DNA of 64,000 nucleotides from Trichopria drosophilae (lineage: Eukaryota > Arthropoda > Insecta > Hymenoptera > Diapriidae), in NCBI GenBank assembly GCA_030407085.1, contig CM059586.1, positions 16,882,001 through 16,946,000 of the forward strand, given 5' to 3'. A program made the position numbers and the translations under genes. Of this stretch, positions 36,175 to 48,290 are shown in pieces. Each line of letters starts with the position of its first letter. Position 1 is the first letter of the stretch. Below the pieces are notes generated by a model, which did not search any database, was not told the DNA's origin, and saw nothing but the letters and a program-made list of their open reading frames with translations.

Positions 36175-39100
36175 ATTATTCATTTCAAACATTTTGATTT
36201 CTTAAAGAAAGTCACCATCTAAATTTTCATCCTTTTTTCGTATTCATTTCATTGATCATTGTTGATATTTTTAGAATTTACACTTAGAAAAGTGTGTCAA
36301 TAATCTTTGTCAGTGATTACTTTTCATATTAATAATTGTAAAAAATACCTGTTGATTTTAAAGAAGTCAATAATTTTTTATTAAAACGTCAGACTTCGGT
36401 TAGGTGAGTATACCATCACGCTTTTTAATTGAGGAATAAATGAACCTTCAATGCAATAAAAATCTCCGATAAAAATTGAAAACAAAATTAATCTTGACAT
36501 TAACCTATAATACCCAAAAATGACATCTTTTATTTGAGAATGATGAATTTACCGATTTCATTTTGATAATTTGCAAAAATGCACTTGCTTTCGTTTTAAA
36601 CTTGGAATCGAGTGGAACAATTTGTTATACTTTAAGGCAGTTAGACCCCGGGATATAGTATGTTTGCAAAAAATGTTTAATGACGTTTCCAAGAATTTAA
36701 TTATAACTGATAGTGGTATTGTTGATGTATTATTGTTAAAGAAAAAAAAATGAAACCGGCAGAAATAATTAGTTAAGCAACTTTTATTTTCTTCTTTGCG
36801 CCAGTTAACAATTTGGTAAAAATAAATGGGTTTTAACTAGTGAAGGTTTATTTTTCTTTGAGCAAAAGATTCTCTACACCTTTATACCGTTTGATTTTTG
36901 TAAAAGTTCTGAACCTAATGTCAAACATCTATTTATTTAACAAAAAATTATTACTTTTCACAAATTCTAAATAATTTTAGTGACCAGGTAAAAAATATGG
37001 CAAAATTTGTTCGGATAAGTTGTAGAGAAACGTTTTCTTGAAAAAATAAGTCGTCATTCATTAAAATCCATTAAGTTTTAAATAATTATTATATATATAT
37101 AAATATATATATAATATTTACTTTGCGATAAAAAGAACGTTTGAGGCATTAACAAAAGTTGTTTAACAAATTATTTTTGTAGGTTTCAATTTTTTTTCTT
37201 AAACAATAATACTTCCTCCCTTCAACAATGAAATCAAAAATTGAATTCCTGGAAATGTTATTAAATATTTTTCGTATACATATTCCAGTGTCTAACTACC
37301 TTAAGGTCTTACTTGTTTTCAAGATGTCGGATACTTGGCATCTTGATTCTAAATGTAATTTCTTAGTATTTTCAATGTTTTCTGTATTATTATTAATTGC
37401 AAAGGATATAATGATGTGAAACTAGATAAAAAATAACTATTATTTACATTCGCCATCGGACTTTTAAATTGTGGACCACATAAATCAACCAGTAAAAAAA
37501 TGATGTAAACAGATAAAAATTGAAAAATACAAATGTCATTAATTGCCGTACAAATGTTTCTGCATAATTGGAGACTAAAATTAATCTGTCATGCCCAAAG
37601 CCACGATAACCGACATTAATTTGAATCACGTCTGCATAATGTTCCCCCTGCGGCACCGCAATACAGATAAAAAAGAAGCATCGGGAATCGGAGAATTCGG
37701 GGAGTATACACAAAGGTCATGATTTAACGGTTCTTTTCATGCCGGATTTTCTGCTGCCAAAATTTCGCACATTTGGATACACTTTGGCATATTTAAAATA
37801 TCGCGACGATTTGTCAAAGGCTTCTGCTTCCCGAGGACTTTGTATCCTGCCGATCTCGACTAATAGAGGCTGCTGGAAGATTTATTACCCACGAAGCAGC
37901 AGCCAACAGTGGCTCATCCGTTGGATGCAGCAGTTTTATACAAATCTTATTTATTTATTTGCCTTTCCACATCTTGGTCTTCATTTCAGTTTTATTTTCG
38001 TCCATTTTTCCTTCGTCAGGTCTTATGGACCGTCTCTCTGATCTTTTTTTTCCCTCTTCTTTTGGTTCGCATCTAGATTCCCTACGAGGACCAAAAGGAA
38101 ACGCCGGCCTCTACCTGAATACGAAGGAGTCCGCTCGAATCTTATTTTAGTTTCAATGTCCGTGCGCAGCGGTCGCGAAATTTCGGTCGGGTTCAACGAC
38201 CTCGAGAAACGTATCGGAAATCTGCATCGGACAGCGTTCTGCACGAATTTTTTTTTCGATTTCATCGGTGATAGCAAACGTACTCTAACGGTTTTTCAAA
38301 AGAGGAAGGAAAGAGAGAGAGAGAGAGGGAGATGCACATTTAGATGCACGTTCAGGATTTTCGAGTGAACTGTCACTGGGAAGACTTAAATATGATAAGA
38401 TTCCAAATTTCAAATATTGAATATTCATGAAGAGGAGTTCTATTTTGATTTTTAATTATACTTTTATCTATTGCCCTACAAATGACCTTTGACATTTCTT
38501 TAATGTATTCTATCAACAACATCTTTCTCCAATTTGTTTTTATCAATTTTTGAAAATTGCTCTTCAACCTTTGTTTGAAAACTACATTGAAAAACCTTTC
38601 ATAAGACGGTAAAAAAATCAATACTAACGGATATTTTACATTTCGAACGGTCGATAACTAAAACATTATTACTAAACAATTATTAAATACTAACATTTTG
38701 ACAATCGAATGTAAATAAAGCTATTGTTTAAAGTCAAGTATGATTTTTATAACCAAATATATTGTTATGATTGTTATAGACTTCTCTTGGAAAAATCATC
38801 CAAACAAATTTAAGTTTAGCTCGAAATGTACAATATATTGCTTGTAGCCAAAATTGGCTTTAAAAATATGATGATCTTGAATTACAGTAATAACATTTTT
38901 GCAAAAAATAAATAATTTCCATGTGGAATATAAATGTACATTGTAGCATGTTTTGAAGCACGTTACAACATGTGAAATTATCACTTTCGGTTTCTAAAAT
39001 GCTCAGTAAAGAGGCCGACAGATGGCGCTACGGTTTTCAGAATCTCGCAAGTCGTAGAAGATTCGATGCATTAGTATATAAACAAATTGATACAAAGAAA

Positions 39101-40595
39101 ACACGTTTGTATTGCGTATAACATGCGTTTGAAGTTAGTAACAGCTTCTTCAGGGTGCTTGTTTCAAAATATACAAACAATCAGGATTTGAAACATTTAT
39201 ATTTACTACAATTTTTTGAAAATATTCTAATCAGTTCAACTGGTTATTATATGTATATCAATCACTTTTTTTTCTACGTACGTGGTCGTCGAGACTAGAA
39301 TTTACAAGAGTTTTATAGGTAATACAACCATTTATTCAATAAGTTTAAAATAGTTATTTTTGTATTGTAATAAGTTAATATTCATATGACATCACGACGT
39401 CGTAAATATTACAAAAGTATCCTTATATCCGTACTTTCTAATCTCAAAATAGTTCTAGTAAAACTTCATTAAAAAATTACAACTAAAGTCCTTATAGTTT
39501 TAAAAAACATGTCTTATATATGTAAATTGCAGAAAAGTAATTTAAAAACGCTACTCATATTCTGCACAAAAAATACGGATATAACCGGGATAAAATTAGA
39601 TACGTTGGGATAGAATGATAAATATGCAAGACTCAATGAATGTTGGTCGGAGTTTATGGGTAGCAGTAAAATTTCTGCACATAGAGGAAAGAAAATACGA
39701 AGACGCAGAGGTTACTTAATCTTAGCAAGAATGCGAAAAGGCTCGGTCATCCCAGCATAATGTTACTATAGAGCCATTCTCAACGTGATGACGCGCCGAC
39801 GCAAAGTGCAGTAGCTTCAGTTTTCTTCCTTGTGTATAACATAGTTGACCTTTTTGAAATTTTCTAGTCTCGTCTTCAGTATTGGCAGCCATAGAAAATG
39901 TGGGTGGTTCGTTCTGGCTGTTCGGTTAAAGTAGTAATTAATGGTGATATCTGGTGATTTTTTAAAAATAATATATTTGTTCTTTTGACATTTGAAAATA
40001 TGTATTTCAGTTTGTTTTCTACGTTTTCTTGAAATATTCGATAGATATTCTAAATAAATTTGCCACTGCAATCTATTTGATCTTTATTATTTGATTTAAT
40101 TGTGGTTCTTTTATGTGTTTCATATATATATATTATTATTTTTTCAATCATCATTTTAGCCATTTTTTACACTCAACTAATTAGGGTGTTTTTGCATAAT
40201 TTCATACTCATTCGATATTAGCATTTCAGTTTAATAAGCGTTCATTACAATTCGCTCTTCCTACATAGATCAAAATGATTAACTATACCAAGGTTGAGGG
40301 TAAAATAAAAAAAAAAATAAATAATCCACCCTAAATCCAATAAATCAGTTACCGCTTTTTACTACTTTTTGTAGTTAATGTTGCTACTTTTATACTAGTA
40401 ACGAAATGAAACTAATTGTAAGTAGCTGATGTTCGGCATCTCTAAAACGTTTGATACTCTCAACCATTTTCTTATCTTGAAATCTCTTCGTGAAATTCGG
40501 TTTGATGATGATGTTATATTATAGATGGACGTGTACCTTATAGGACGTTCCAAAAAGTTTTGGAACAGTTCTGTTAAATGTTGAGGTGGATGTTT
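36175..40595. other. Stretch without a recognisable gene; GC-richer island at about 37590-38370
   Basis: The island has overlapping short frames on both strands but no recognised domain; it includes a (GA)n run at about 38312-38330. An AT microsatellite lies at about 37090-37112. At about 39010-39030 CCGACAGATGGCGCTACGG resembles a word common at the ends of small insect transposons, but no partner end was found. Confidence 0.5.
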
Positions 40596-40599
40596 TAGT

Positions 40600-40845
40600 C
40601 AGCAACTATTTACAACTACAGGTGTGCCACAAACAACTAGTTTAGGACCAATTTGGTTTATTATCTTTACAACTATGTTTGATAGGTTTAAACACTGCTG
40701 TAACATCTAGTTTTCGCAGACAACACACATCTTATGTATCAATAGTGACCCAGAATGATTCTCATCATGGCTCAAGGATTCGGGTTTATCCCTTAATATA
40801 AAGAAAACAAAAAGAATCACCCTTGGTTTGAGGCCAACTTATCTG
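40600..40845 (+). pseudogene. Non-LTR retrotransposon reverse-transcriptase fossil
   Basis: In one frame from about 40618 the translation reads TGVPQTTSLGPIWFIIF, matching the non-LTR RT block usually written SGVPQGSxLGPxLFxxY. About 70 bp on, another frame gives LVFADNTHL, corresponding to the FADD active-site box with the second aspartate replaced. A third frame from 40765 gives SWLKDSGLSLNIKKTKRI, the usual downstream WL...LSLNxxKTK block. Order and spacing match Jockey/CR1-type elements, while frameshifts, stops and the altered catalytic box show that it is dead. No 5' or 3' boundary was found. Confidence 0.8.
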
Positions 40846-40959
40846 TACGATTGGTTGCGTAATAATAGAATATAAAATACTTAAATAAAATATGATGTTA
40901 AATACGACAAATCAGTGATACAAAAATTACAAATTGGTAAGAATAAAAATGTGCTAAAT

Positions 40960-41201
40960 GGTGCACCTCAGAAACCCGACAAATTACAAAATAGACACTT
41001 CAAAAACCCAACATTCAAAAACGGACTTTTTAAAAAACAGAGTTTCAAATATGTTTGCACTTTGAAGTGTCCGGTTTTTTGAATATCTATTATTTTTTAC
41101 AATTTTTGAGTGTCTGTTTATTAAAATGTCTTCTTTTTTATTGTCTGTTTCTTGAAATTTCTAGTTATTGAAGTATCTGTTTTGTGATTTGTCGCGCACC
41201 C
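40960..41201. mobile_element. Fold-back element of the CCGACA/TGTCGG family
   Basis: It is bounded by GGTGCACCTCAGAAACCCGA and the inverse GATTTGTCGCGCACCC. The left arm has AAACCCGACAAATTACAAAA and TAGACACTTCAAAAACCC. The right arm has GAAGTGTCCGGTTTTTTG, GTCTGTTTATTAAAATGTC and GAAGTATCTGTTTTGTG. No coding was found. Confidence 0.85.
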
Positions 41202-41910
41202 AGTAAAAAAAATATTGGTTCTCACAAGGAAAGATAAGAAGAGTGCCAGCTAACCTAAAATATTAACTCTACTCGAAATGGTAACTATACTCGGAAAATA
41301 TAAATAGTTAAAATAACCAGAATTCTCTGGTTGTTTTAAACAGAAATATCGTTGGTTTAACTATCAATATTGTTAAAGCAATTATTTTTCTACTTAATTA
41401 CCTATAATTCTGATTATTATAACCCGAAAAAATAGTAAGGTCGTACTAGAACATCTTTTTGAGTGTACTTTTTGTAGTTGAAGTAACAACTTTTTGCCTT
41501 GTGCGTTCTTTTTGTTTCTGGTTTTATTTATTGCAGTATAACTTTAAACATTTCTTAATAAGTACATTACTTAATACAATAATATAAGACAATTACTTAT
41601 TTATATTAACATTTTTACTTAATTCATTAAAATACCTCAACTTATCGATATCAACAAATTACTTTTTTCTTTCATGTAGTTTCTGAACTTTATTCGTTTA
41701 ATTTTTCACTTCATTTATTGTCGATTTTTCATACTTCAGATGGTCATAAGTATTAGAGAATTAATAATTCAGATTTGGCTGAGCTTATGATAATTGCTAA
41801 TATAATTTCTTTAATTGCAGCATAGAAATTCGTTCCGAATATCATATATATGCGATTTTTATCGATCTACGCGAAAAAAGCAGTGACGTGGTAAGGAAAC
41901 TTAATATAAT
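41202..41910. other. AT-rich stretch without a recognisable feature
   Basis: Words such as GTTAAAATAACCAGAATTC recur weakly, but no element boundary could be drawn. Confidence 0.5.
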
Positions 41911-41912
41911 TA

Positions 41913-42175
41913 CAGTAGTGTCCCGGTATATTTGCCCGCTCAGTTCCTCGCCTTCCCCTTCCGTTTCGTTATATTTACCAAAAGAAGGGGAGCGCCGCTT
42001 CTCCCACTCTCTTGAATGGCGTTATGTTCGTGACGTCGCAGTAGGACCGTCCTGAGGCCCCAGCCCGCAAGGTGGGGGAAAAGACAGTGATGACAGGCAA
42101 ATATAATGGGAGGGAACCAGGCAAATGTGCTGGGACGTAAATATTGCGAGATGCTATTATACCGGGACGGTACTG
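41913..42175 (+). mobile_element. GC-rich pogo-like MITE, copy 2 (most complete)
   Basis: TA lies at 41911-41912 and 42176-42177. The ends CAGTAGTGTCCCGGTATA and CAGTACCGTCCCGGTATA (inverse) match at 16 of 18 positions. The length is 263 bp with no coding capacity. CAGT-type termini and a TA target fit pogo/Tc1-related MITEs. It is the best reference copy of three in the window. Confidence 0.9.
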
Positions 42176-42177
42176 TA

Positions 42178-43129
42178 TGCTGTTTTAAGTATTACATCAC
42201 TGGACCTAAATTTTTAGAAACAATTAAAAAATTGACAATTACATAGAAATCCCGATCATTAGAGCCAAATTTAGTAACTTTTCTTTGCAAAATGAACAAA
42301 ATAACTAGGAAAACTTCTACTACGCTCTTAATTTGAAGCTTTAATTTCTATGTTTTGGTCTTTGAATTTACAAATGACAAAAAATAAACAAAACATTTCT
42401 GGAGACTTCCGCACCGGAGTTGTCAAGGCATCCTTACATTTAATTGGCTTCCTTAACAGATGGTGAGAAAAAGTTGGACATTTTGTACTAGGCACTTCTA
42501 AAGTTTTTGCGAGTGTCTCCAGCAGTCTAGAGCACTCAAAAAATGGTAGAAGAGTGCACCTCTTACACAGCCAATTTTTCTCGAGTTTTATAATGAACGG
42601 AGAAAAAATTCCGAACCATTATCTTTTATTTAATTTATATGTTTTGATCTTTAAATTTAAAAAACATTATAATCGCATTATTTTGTATATTTCTGGATTC
42701 AATTTTGTTAATTTTATAATTTGTTTTATTTATTTCCAGGATTTACATTTCACGTTTGTAACTTTCATCCAATCCATATTTGCAATTCATTTCAAGTTCT
42801 TTATTTTTAACGCTGTCGCCCGTTTTATTTTCATTCGAAATTATTATTACCAGGTAGTATTTATTGGATTGTCATCAATGTAATATATGAGGGAATTTTA
42901 AATTTCACGCCGCTGCTGAATGTGCCTTTACAGATATTAATAAATTAATATTAATACAATAAATAAACATTAATAAAATATGTATAAACAATCATCGGTT
43001 GAAATATTGCATTCAGTTTCCTCGGGCGACACTGTCACACTCTTCGGCAAACACCTCTTTTGCTCCCTAGTTGCACTATATTTTCTCATTCGAGAGAGAC
43101 AAATACTATGTGATTATTTTGTAAACATA
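42178..43129. other. Stretch without a recognisable gene
   Basis: A frame at 42554-42883 (plus) is phenylalanine/isoleucine-rich, as expected from AT-rich DNA, and is not accepted as a gene. Nothing else could be supported. Confidence 0.55.
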
Positions 43130-43131
43130 TA

Positions 43132-44074
43132 CAGATTGATCGGCCAACCATTACCTAGCGGCTAACTGTAGATTGTACAGATAATTCTGAGCAATTTTTC
43201 CTCTGAAAAAATTTCCGGGAAGGTAGAGTTTTTAAGTTATTCAACACTAAAATTTAGGGGGGAAAAATCACTTTTTTTGAAATATCTCGGCTTTGTATGA
43301 AGGTATCTTAACGAACCGAAGCTCATTTTAAAGATATTTTCAAGCTATATAAGTTGTATCTGTTGATTTTTGACCTGAAATGAATATTTCTCTTGTTATA
43401 GCCATAAAAACGGGGGTAAATACCGATTTTTCAGGTTTTTCGCGTCTAACTCGTTTGGACACATAGCTATCGAAATATCACACTGGAAAAAGTTGTAGGC
43501 CTTGAAAACACAAACATTTTTTGTCCTTTAATACGATGCGATTAAATTAAAACTGAACCCTATTTGTACTCGTTTTCATAACATTTTGTTATTAATATCG
43601 ATTTATTTGTCGAACTGCATTTTGTCAACTTTACGAGGCTCTTGTAGGGTTCAGTTTTAATTTAATCGCATCGTATTAGAGGACAACAAATTTTTGTTTT
43701 TTCAAGGCCTACAACTTTTTTCTGTGTGATATTTCGGTAACTATGTGTCGAAACGAGTTAAACGCGAAAATCCTGAAAAATCGGCATTTATCCCGTTTTT
43801 ATAGCTATAACAAGAGAGATATTCATTGCAGATCAAAAACCAATAGAGACAATTTATAGAGCTTTAAAATATCTTTAAAATGAGCTCCGGTTCGTTAAGG
43901 TATCTTCAAACCGAGTCGAGATATTTCAACAAATGTGATTTTTTCACCTAAATTTTAGTGTTGAATAACTTAAAAACTCTACCTTCCCGAACATTTTTTT
44001 AGAGGAAAAAGTTGTTCAGAATTATCTGTAGAATCTAGAGTTAGCCGCTGGGTAATGGTTGGCCGATCACCCTG
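43132..44074. mobile_element. 0.94-kb near-palindromic element (430-bp inverted arms)
   Basis: TA lies at 43130-43131 and 44075-44076. The arms (43132-43561 and 43646-44074) are inverted copies with few differences along their length: GATCGGCCAACCATTACC outermost, AACTGAACCCTA innermost. The loop is about 84 bp. The outer TACAGGGTGATCGGCC on the right strand resembles termini common in insect MITEs. It has no coding capacity. A diverged one-armed relative lies at 24638-24975. Confidence 0.92.
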
Positions 44075-44079
44075 TATAG

Positions 44080-46776
44080 TAAAATGGGATGTACATTTCT
44101 ATTAAATGATAAGATTTTATTATAATAAAATATTACAGCATTTTTTTACGTTTAATAAAAATACATAACAGAAAATGAATAAAAAAATTAATTTTATTTT
44201 AATATTATTATAACAAGAACGCGAAGTGCGAAGCAATATCAATTGTTGTGTTGAACATATTCTTCTCAAACCCCGAGTGCCAAATTTTGTCACGGGAGTA
44301 AAATGTCGCTGTCTTTCCCTAGGGAGCAAAATAAATTTATCGAATTCGCTGCAGAAAATGAATGCATGGTGACTACGGTTGATTTTAGTAAAACACGAAA
44401 CTGACAAAAGTTATTTTTCTCGCTAGAACTTAGATTAGACTTCAAAAGTGCACATTACTGTGATTTTTCAATAATTTTGAGTATTCGGAAGCCATTTTGG
44501 GACAATTAACAATATAAATCAAAGTATCTAAAAATATATTTTGGAAGTATAAAATTCGGGTCCCGCATCCTGATAAGTTAAAATGTTCTTAAGTACCGAT
44601 AACATAGTTAAAAAATTCCTTAAAAACAAATCGAAAATCAGCATTTTTTTTTATTGTTAAAAAGAAACAATTTGTTGTCATTATTGATAAATTTGGCTAT
44701 ACTATTCGAAAGATGAGACTTTTTTACATACAAGAATATGTATCCCAATGTTTTTTCCACATGGGTTATAATTAAAGGCACGGGTTTGAAGTTGACTTTA
44801 AAATTTTGGCCATTTTGAAAAGGATGAAATCTGAGGTGCTACTATATAGGTACAACATTTTTAATTTTAAATAAATTAACACAAAATTAAAATGAAAGAT
44901 TGGATGAAAAAGTAATAAAAAATGTGTGGTAAGTTTATCATTTGTTTTCTAAATTTATAATTTCTGTGGATTTGCGTTAAATGTTCTATTTAAGTTTTTT
45001 GCACTTTATACGATGGTATAGTTTTCAGGCGAAATGAACACCTTGTCTTCGGTTTATCGCATTTACGCCTACCGGTACCTGAATACATGATTACTTACGA
45101 TGAAGGTACGAGTGCAGGAGATTGGGGAGCGTATCAAGCAGCTTCAGACCCGACGGAAGATTAATGAATACCTGACCTCGTGGTCATTATACGGGGGTAA
45201 GGCGATTACATCCGTCTTTAGTCAAGGGATCAGCCTGCATCTACCTCTTGATCCTCTTGGTATTTAATACACAAGGGATGCGTGTAACAAGCGTAATAAT
45301 TGCGGCATTTTAATTGGCTGGTATGTGTCTGTTATGCATACAATTAATTCCATAGATATTACTAGTTGAATTTATTCCAAGTTTAGTCATTATTATAAGC
45401 TAATTGCATTCACGTGGTGGAATCAGTGCCATCTTATTGCGGTATTATGCAAGGTTATGAACAAGATTACGCCAAGTCGTTTATGAACATGCAAAGTCCC
45501 CATCATAATGAAATTAGTTGAGATGAGAGATTTACTAAGAGTTTAAAGTTAATATTTACGATTTAACAACCAAACCTCTTTTATTCGCGATTATCTTCTA
45601 GCGCGATTTCTGCTTTTGATGTAGAGTGTATCGTTTTGTTGGTTAATAGATCTACTTTTGTCTCTTAATGTGTATAATTTCGTTTATGAACAATTTAAAG
45701 AATTTATAGTTAGGTTCTACACGATGTAATAGTTTTGTTTATGTTTTACGGAATATACTCAACGTTTTGTACAGTTATTTGTATGTTTTATTTTGTTTCA
45801 TCTCACGTATTTTATTTATTTAATATACTTTTACGTTTTACTCTATTCCATTGATTTTGTAGTATTTTCTGAATTCAAGAGTACACAGTATGCAACCCGG
45901 AAAAGTTTTTTTTCCTTTCAGCTCAATTCGTTTTACTAAAACTGGTATTTAATGATTTTTTTGAAGTGATTTGGAGATTGCTGATCAGTTCTTAAATATT
46001 CAAAACAGTGGATCCAATACGTGTCATCAGAGATCCCAAATCCAATACGATAAGTTTCGAGTGAATCGGATCAACTTTCAACTTATTTTCAAAATAACAA
46101 ATAAGAATATTGGTATGGTTGACCGTCGATAATAATTTCATTAGGAAAGAAAACATCTTTGTACTGCGGTCTGAGTGAAGTGGTATTTTTATTAACTAAT
46201 ATGATACGTTTCGGTGGCATAGATGCACCAGCACCCTCGTAAGTCATCGAAAATAGAAGTGTATCCGTTTAATTTACAAAAAAATATAATAGTGAGGACA
46301 ATGCGTATACAGATTAAGTAGTAACAAGTAATTAAAGTTTCAAAAATTTTTGAAAATTGTTTCAAAAAGATCTACAATTCAACGAATCACTTTTTTCTAA
46401 AAAATAATAAATTACAAAAAAAGACAAAAACTTACATTTTCTTGATGTATAAAACCGTTTATTAATAAAGATGTGAAAACTATTATGTGTAATGCTCGTT
46501 TGATGGTAGACGAGCAAGTGACTAATTTATTGTGTCAGACAACAGAAGTAAACAAATGCATAAAGTAATGATGTTTCAGGGAATTTTAGTTAGTTAGGTG
46601 TGACGTAGGAAGGAAACGACAAGTTTTAAAATTTCGAAATTTTTCGTTGTAAATAATATTTGGGAAATTAAGAACATGTTAATTATTGCAATATGGAAAA
46701 TTTAGCAAAATAACCAAAAAAAGATACATGAAAGATACAATATTTTTTAATTAAATTAAATTTCAAGTTAATCCAA
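44080..46776. other. Stretch without a confirmed gene; small GC-richer island at about 45030-45290
   Basis: The flanks are AT-rich. A dispersed-repeat fragment (GGATCCAATACG) lies at about 46012. The island holds a 55-codon frame described separately. Confidence 0.5.
45100..45267 (+). CDS. Possible small ORF or exon, 55 codons, unrecognised
   Basis: ATG at 45100 opens a frame ending at TAA 45265-45267, beginning MKVRVQEIGERIKQLQTRR and ending LHLPLDPLGI. Its composition (charged, amphipathic start, few Phe/Ile runs) is unlike the AT-driven chance frames nearby, and it coincides with a GC-richer island. An in-frame TGA lies just upstream. I do not recognise a family. It may be a real small protein, part of an exon, or chance within a conserved non-coding island. 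Confidence 0.2.
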   Translation: MKVRVQEIGERIKQLQTRRKINEYLTSWSLYGGKAITSVFSQGISLHLPLDPLGI

Positions 46777-47100
46777 TCATTTTTTGAGTGAAAAATAATT
46801 AGATGGTAACTTAGAAATTTCAATCCTAATATTAACCGCATTCTTATGGCTCCTTATGAAATAATTAACTAATTCCATTTGCTTTCTATAATTTCTTTCT
46901 TTAGCCAAAATTTCGATTTTATCAAAATCAAATCCATATCCAGTATCTATTTTATGTTTTGTAAGACCTGTATGATGTTCAGGGTCTAATTCAATATTCT
47001 GTTTGTGTTCATAAATTCTTCTCTCAAGCAAACGACCAGTTTCGCCTATGTAAACTTTGTTGCAGAATTTATAAGGAATTTTGTAAACTACACAACTCAT
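46777..47100 (-). pseudogene. Orphan GIY-YIG endonuclease domain of a Penelope-like element
   Basis: The 107-residue frame starts MSCVVYKIPY, has NKVYIGETGRLLERR at about residues 13-27 followed by YEHKQNIELD, and ends YFSLKK. VYK...VYIGET is the GIY-YIG signature as it appears in Penelope-like elements, with the conserved arginine and EH following. The domain normally forms the C-terminal nuclease behind a reverse transcriptase. Here a stop lies a few codons upstream of the ATG and no RT motifs follow on that side, so it is a 5'-truncated remnant. The frame itself is unbroken, so insertion was probably recent or the truncation recent. It is a different copy, and likely a different subfamily, from 9690-10315. 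Confidence 0.85.
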
Positions 47101-47237
47101 TTGTTCAACTTATTTGTTCACCAAATTCGAATTTACGTTTTCATAAATGGACTTCAAATTCGTAATCGGCAAATTTAGGGACGATTGGCTACCAAGGTTT
47201 ATACAAATTCATCGAGTTTTGCGAATTTAGACATATG

Positions 47238-48290
47238 CACGGAGAACAAATTTCCTGAAAAATTACCGTGCTAGTCACCTGAAAACGGGTGCAACTTGAT
47301 TTTTCGGAAATATTTATAGCAACAGACCAGAAACATTGCTTTTCTGGCAGGAATATTTGCAATAACGGCTAGATATTTTTATGTACGAGCTAGTCGAAAT
47401 GTTTAGTCTGGCACAGTAAAATTTACAGGACATTGAGTTTTTAAGTTAGTGCAAGTCAAATAATCCCCAATATTTGAAGAATTTATAATATGTTGCTTCA
47501 TTATTTTTACTATGCCACTTCTCGAAGTGGAAGCGAAAGTATCCGAACATATTCGAATGCTACCGAGTCTAACTGCGGTGAAAACAAAAGAGCACCAATC
47601 TGGCGGCCGAGTAGTCCGATGTACGGGTCTGAACTGGTCGGAACCGAGTAGTTTGGCGATTAACTGTTTTTGTTCTCGTTGCAGTAATTTTTTTTTAACA
47701 AGTTTGCCCAATTTATACAGGGTGATATGAATATGTGAATCAGTTATTAATAGTCCTTTTCCTATTGCTTTAAATTTTAATCAAATATAAATATTACTTT
47801 TTCAAGTTGAAAGTAAAATAGAAATTTTTTTTAATCGTGCATACAAATAATATACAACAAACATTGATATATCTTGTCAGCTGAAAGTAAATGTCGATAA
47901 GGCTTTTACGATGTTAAGAACTATTGCTATTCCTTGTAGGCTTGCAATTTGTTTCATCTGTACCCAATAAACGAGATCGTGTGCAAAATTTTCATGTATT
48001 TTCTGTTTGCATTCGATTTGTTTCCATTTTGGAATGAACTGTGAGCCAAAAATTTCTACTATGCTTGGACCCAGGAATTTCTACTGTATTGTGGCACAGG
48101 AATTTTTGTTGTATTGTGGCACAGGAATTTTTACTGTGCTCTTGATCCGAAATTTTACATGTTACTTTGGAAAAAATCAGCAAAGCAATGTAAATTTTAC
48201 TTTGTCAACAACATGCACTGCGTTTATGGGACAGCACGGTAATTTTTCAGGACATTTCCGTACAAAAATTCTGGGAATTTTTTCTCCGTG
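47238..48290. mobile_element. 1.05-kb TIR element, complete copy
   Basis: The left end CACGGAGAACAAATTTCC with CTGAAAAATTACCGTGCT is mirrored at the right by AGCACGGTAATTTTTCAG and GGAATTTTTTCTCCGTG. Fragments of this family lie at 9075-9476 and 19890-20036. The interior includes a GC-richer block (about 47510-47700) with an open frame on the minus strand (47403-47711) of unknown meaning, and a 25-bp tandem repeat. No transposase was recognised, and a clear target duplication was not identified. Confidence 0.8.
48046..48165. repeat. 25-bp tandem repeat, about 5 units
   Basis: The word AGGAATTT and its variants recur at 48048, 48073, 48098, 48123 and 48148, an exact 25-bp spacing. The unit resembles CAGGAATTTCTACTGTATTG plus GTGGCA. 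It lies inside the 47238-48290 element and may be its subterminal repeat. Confidence 0.9.

Noticed and set aside
47714..47730. TACAGGGTGATATGAAT, resembling the end of the 43-kb palindromic element
   Set aside because: No matching inverse end or homologous interior was found nearby; the word is short and common.
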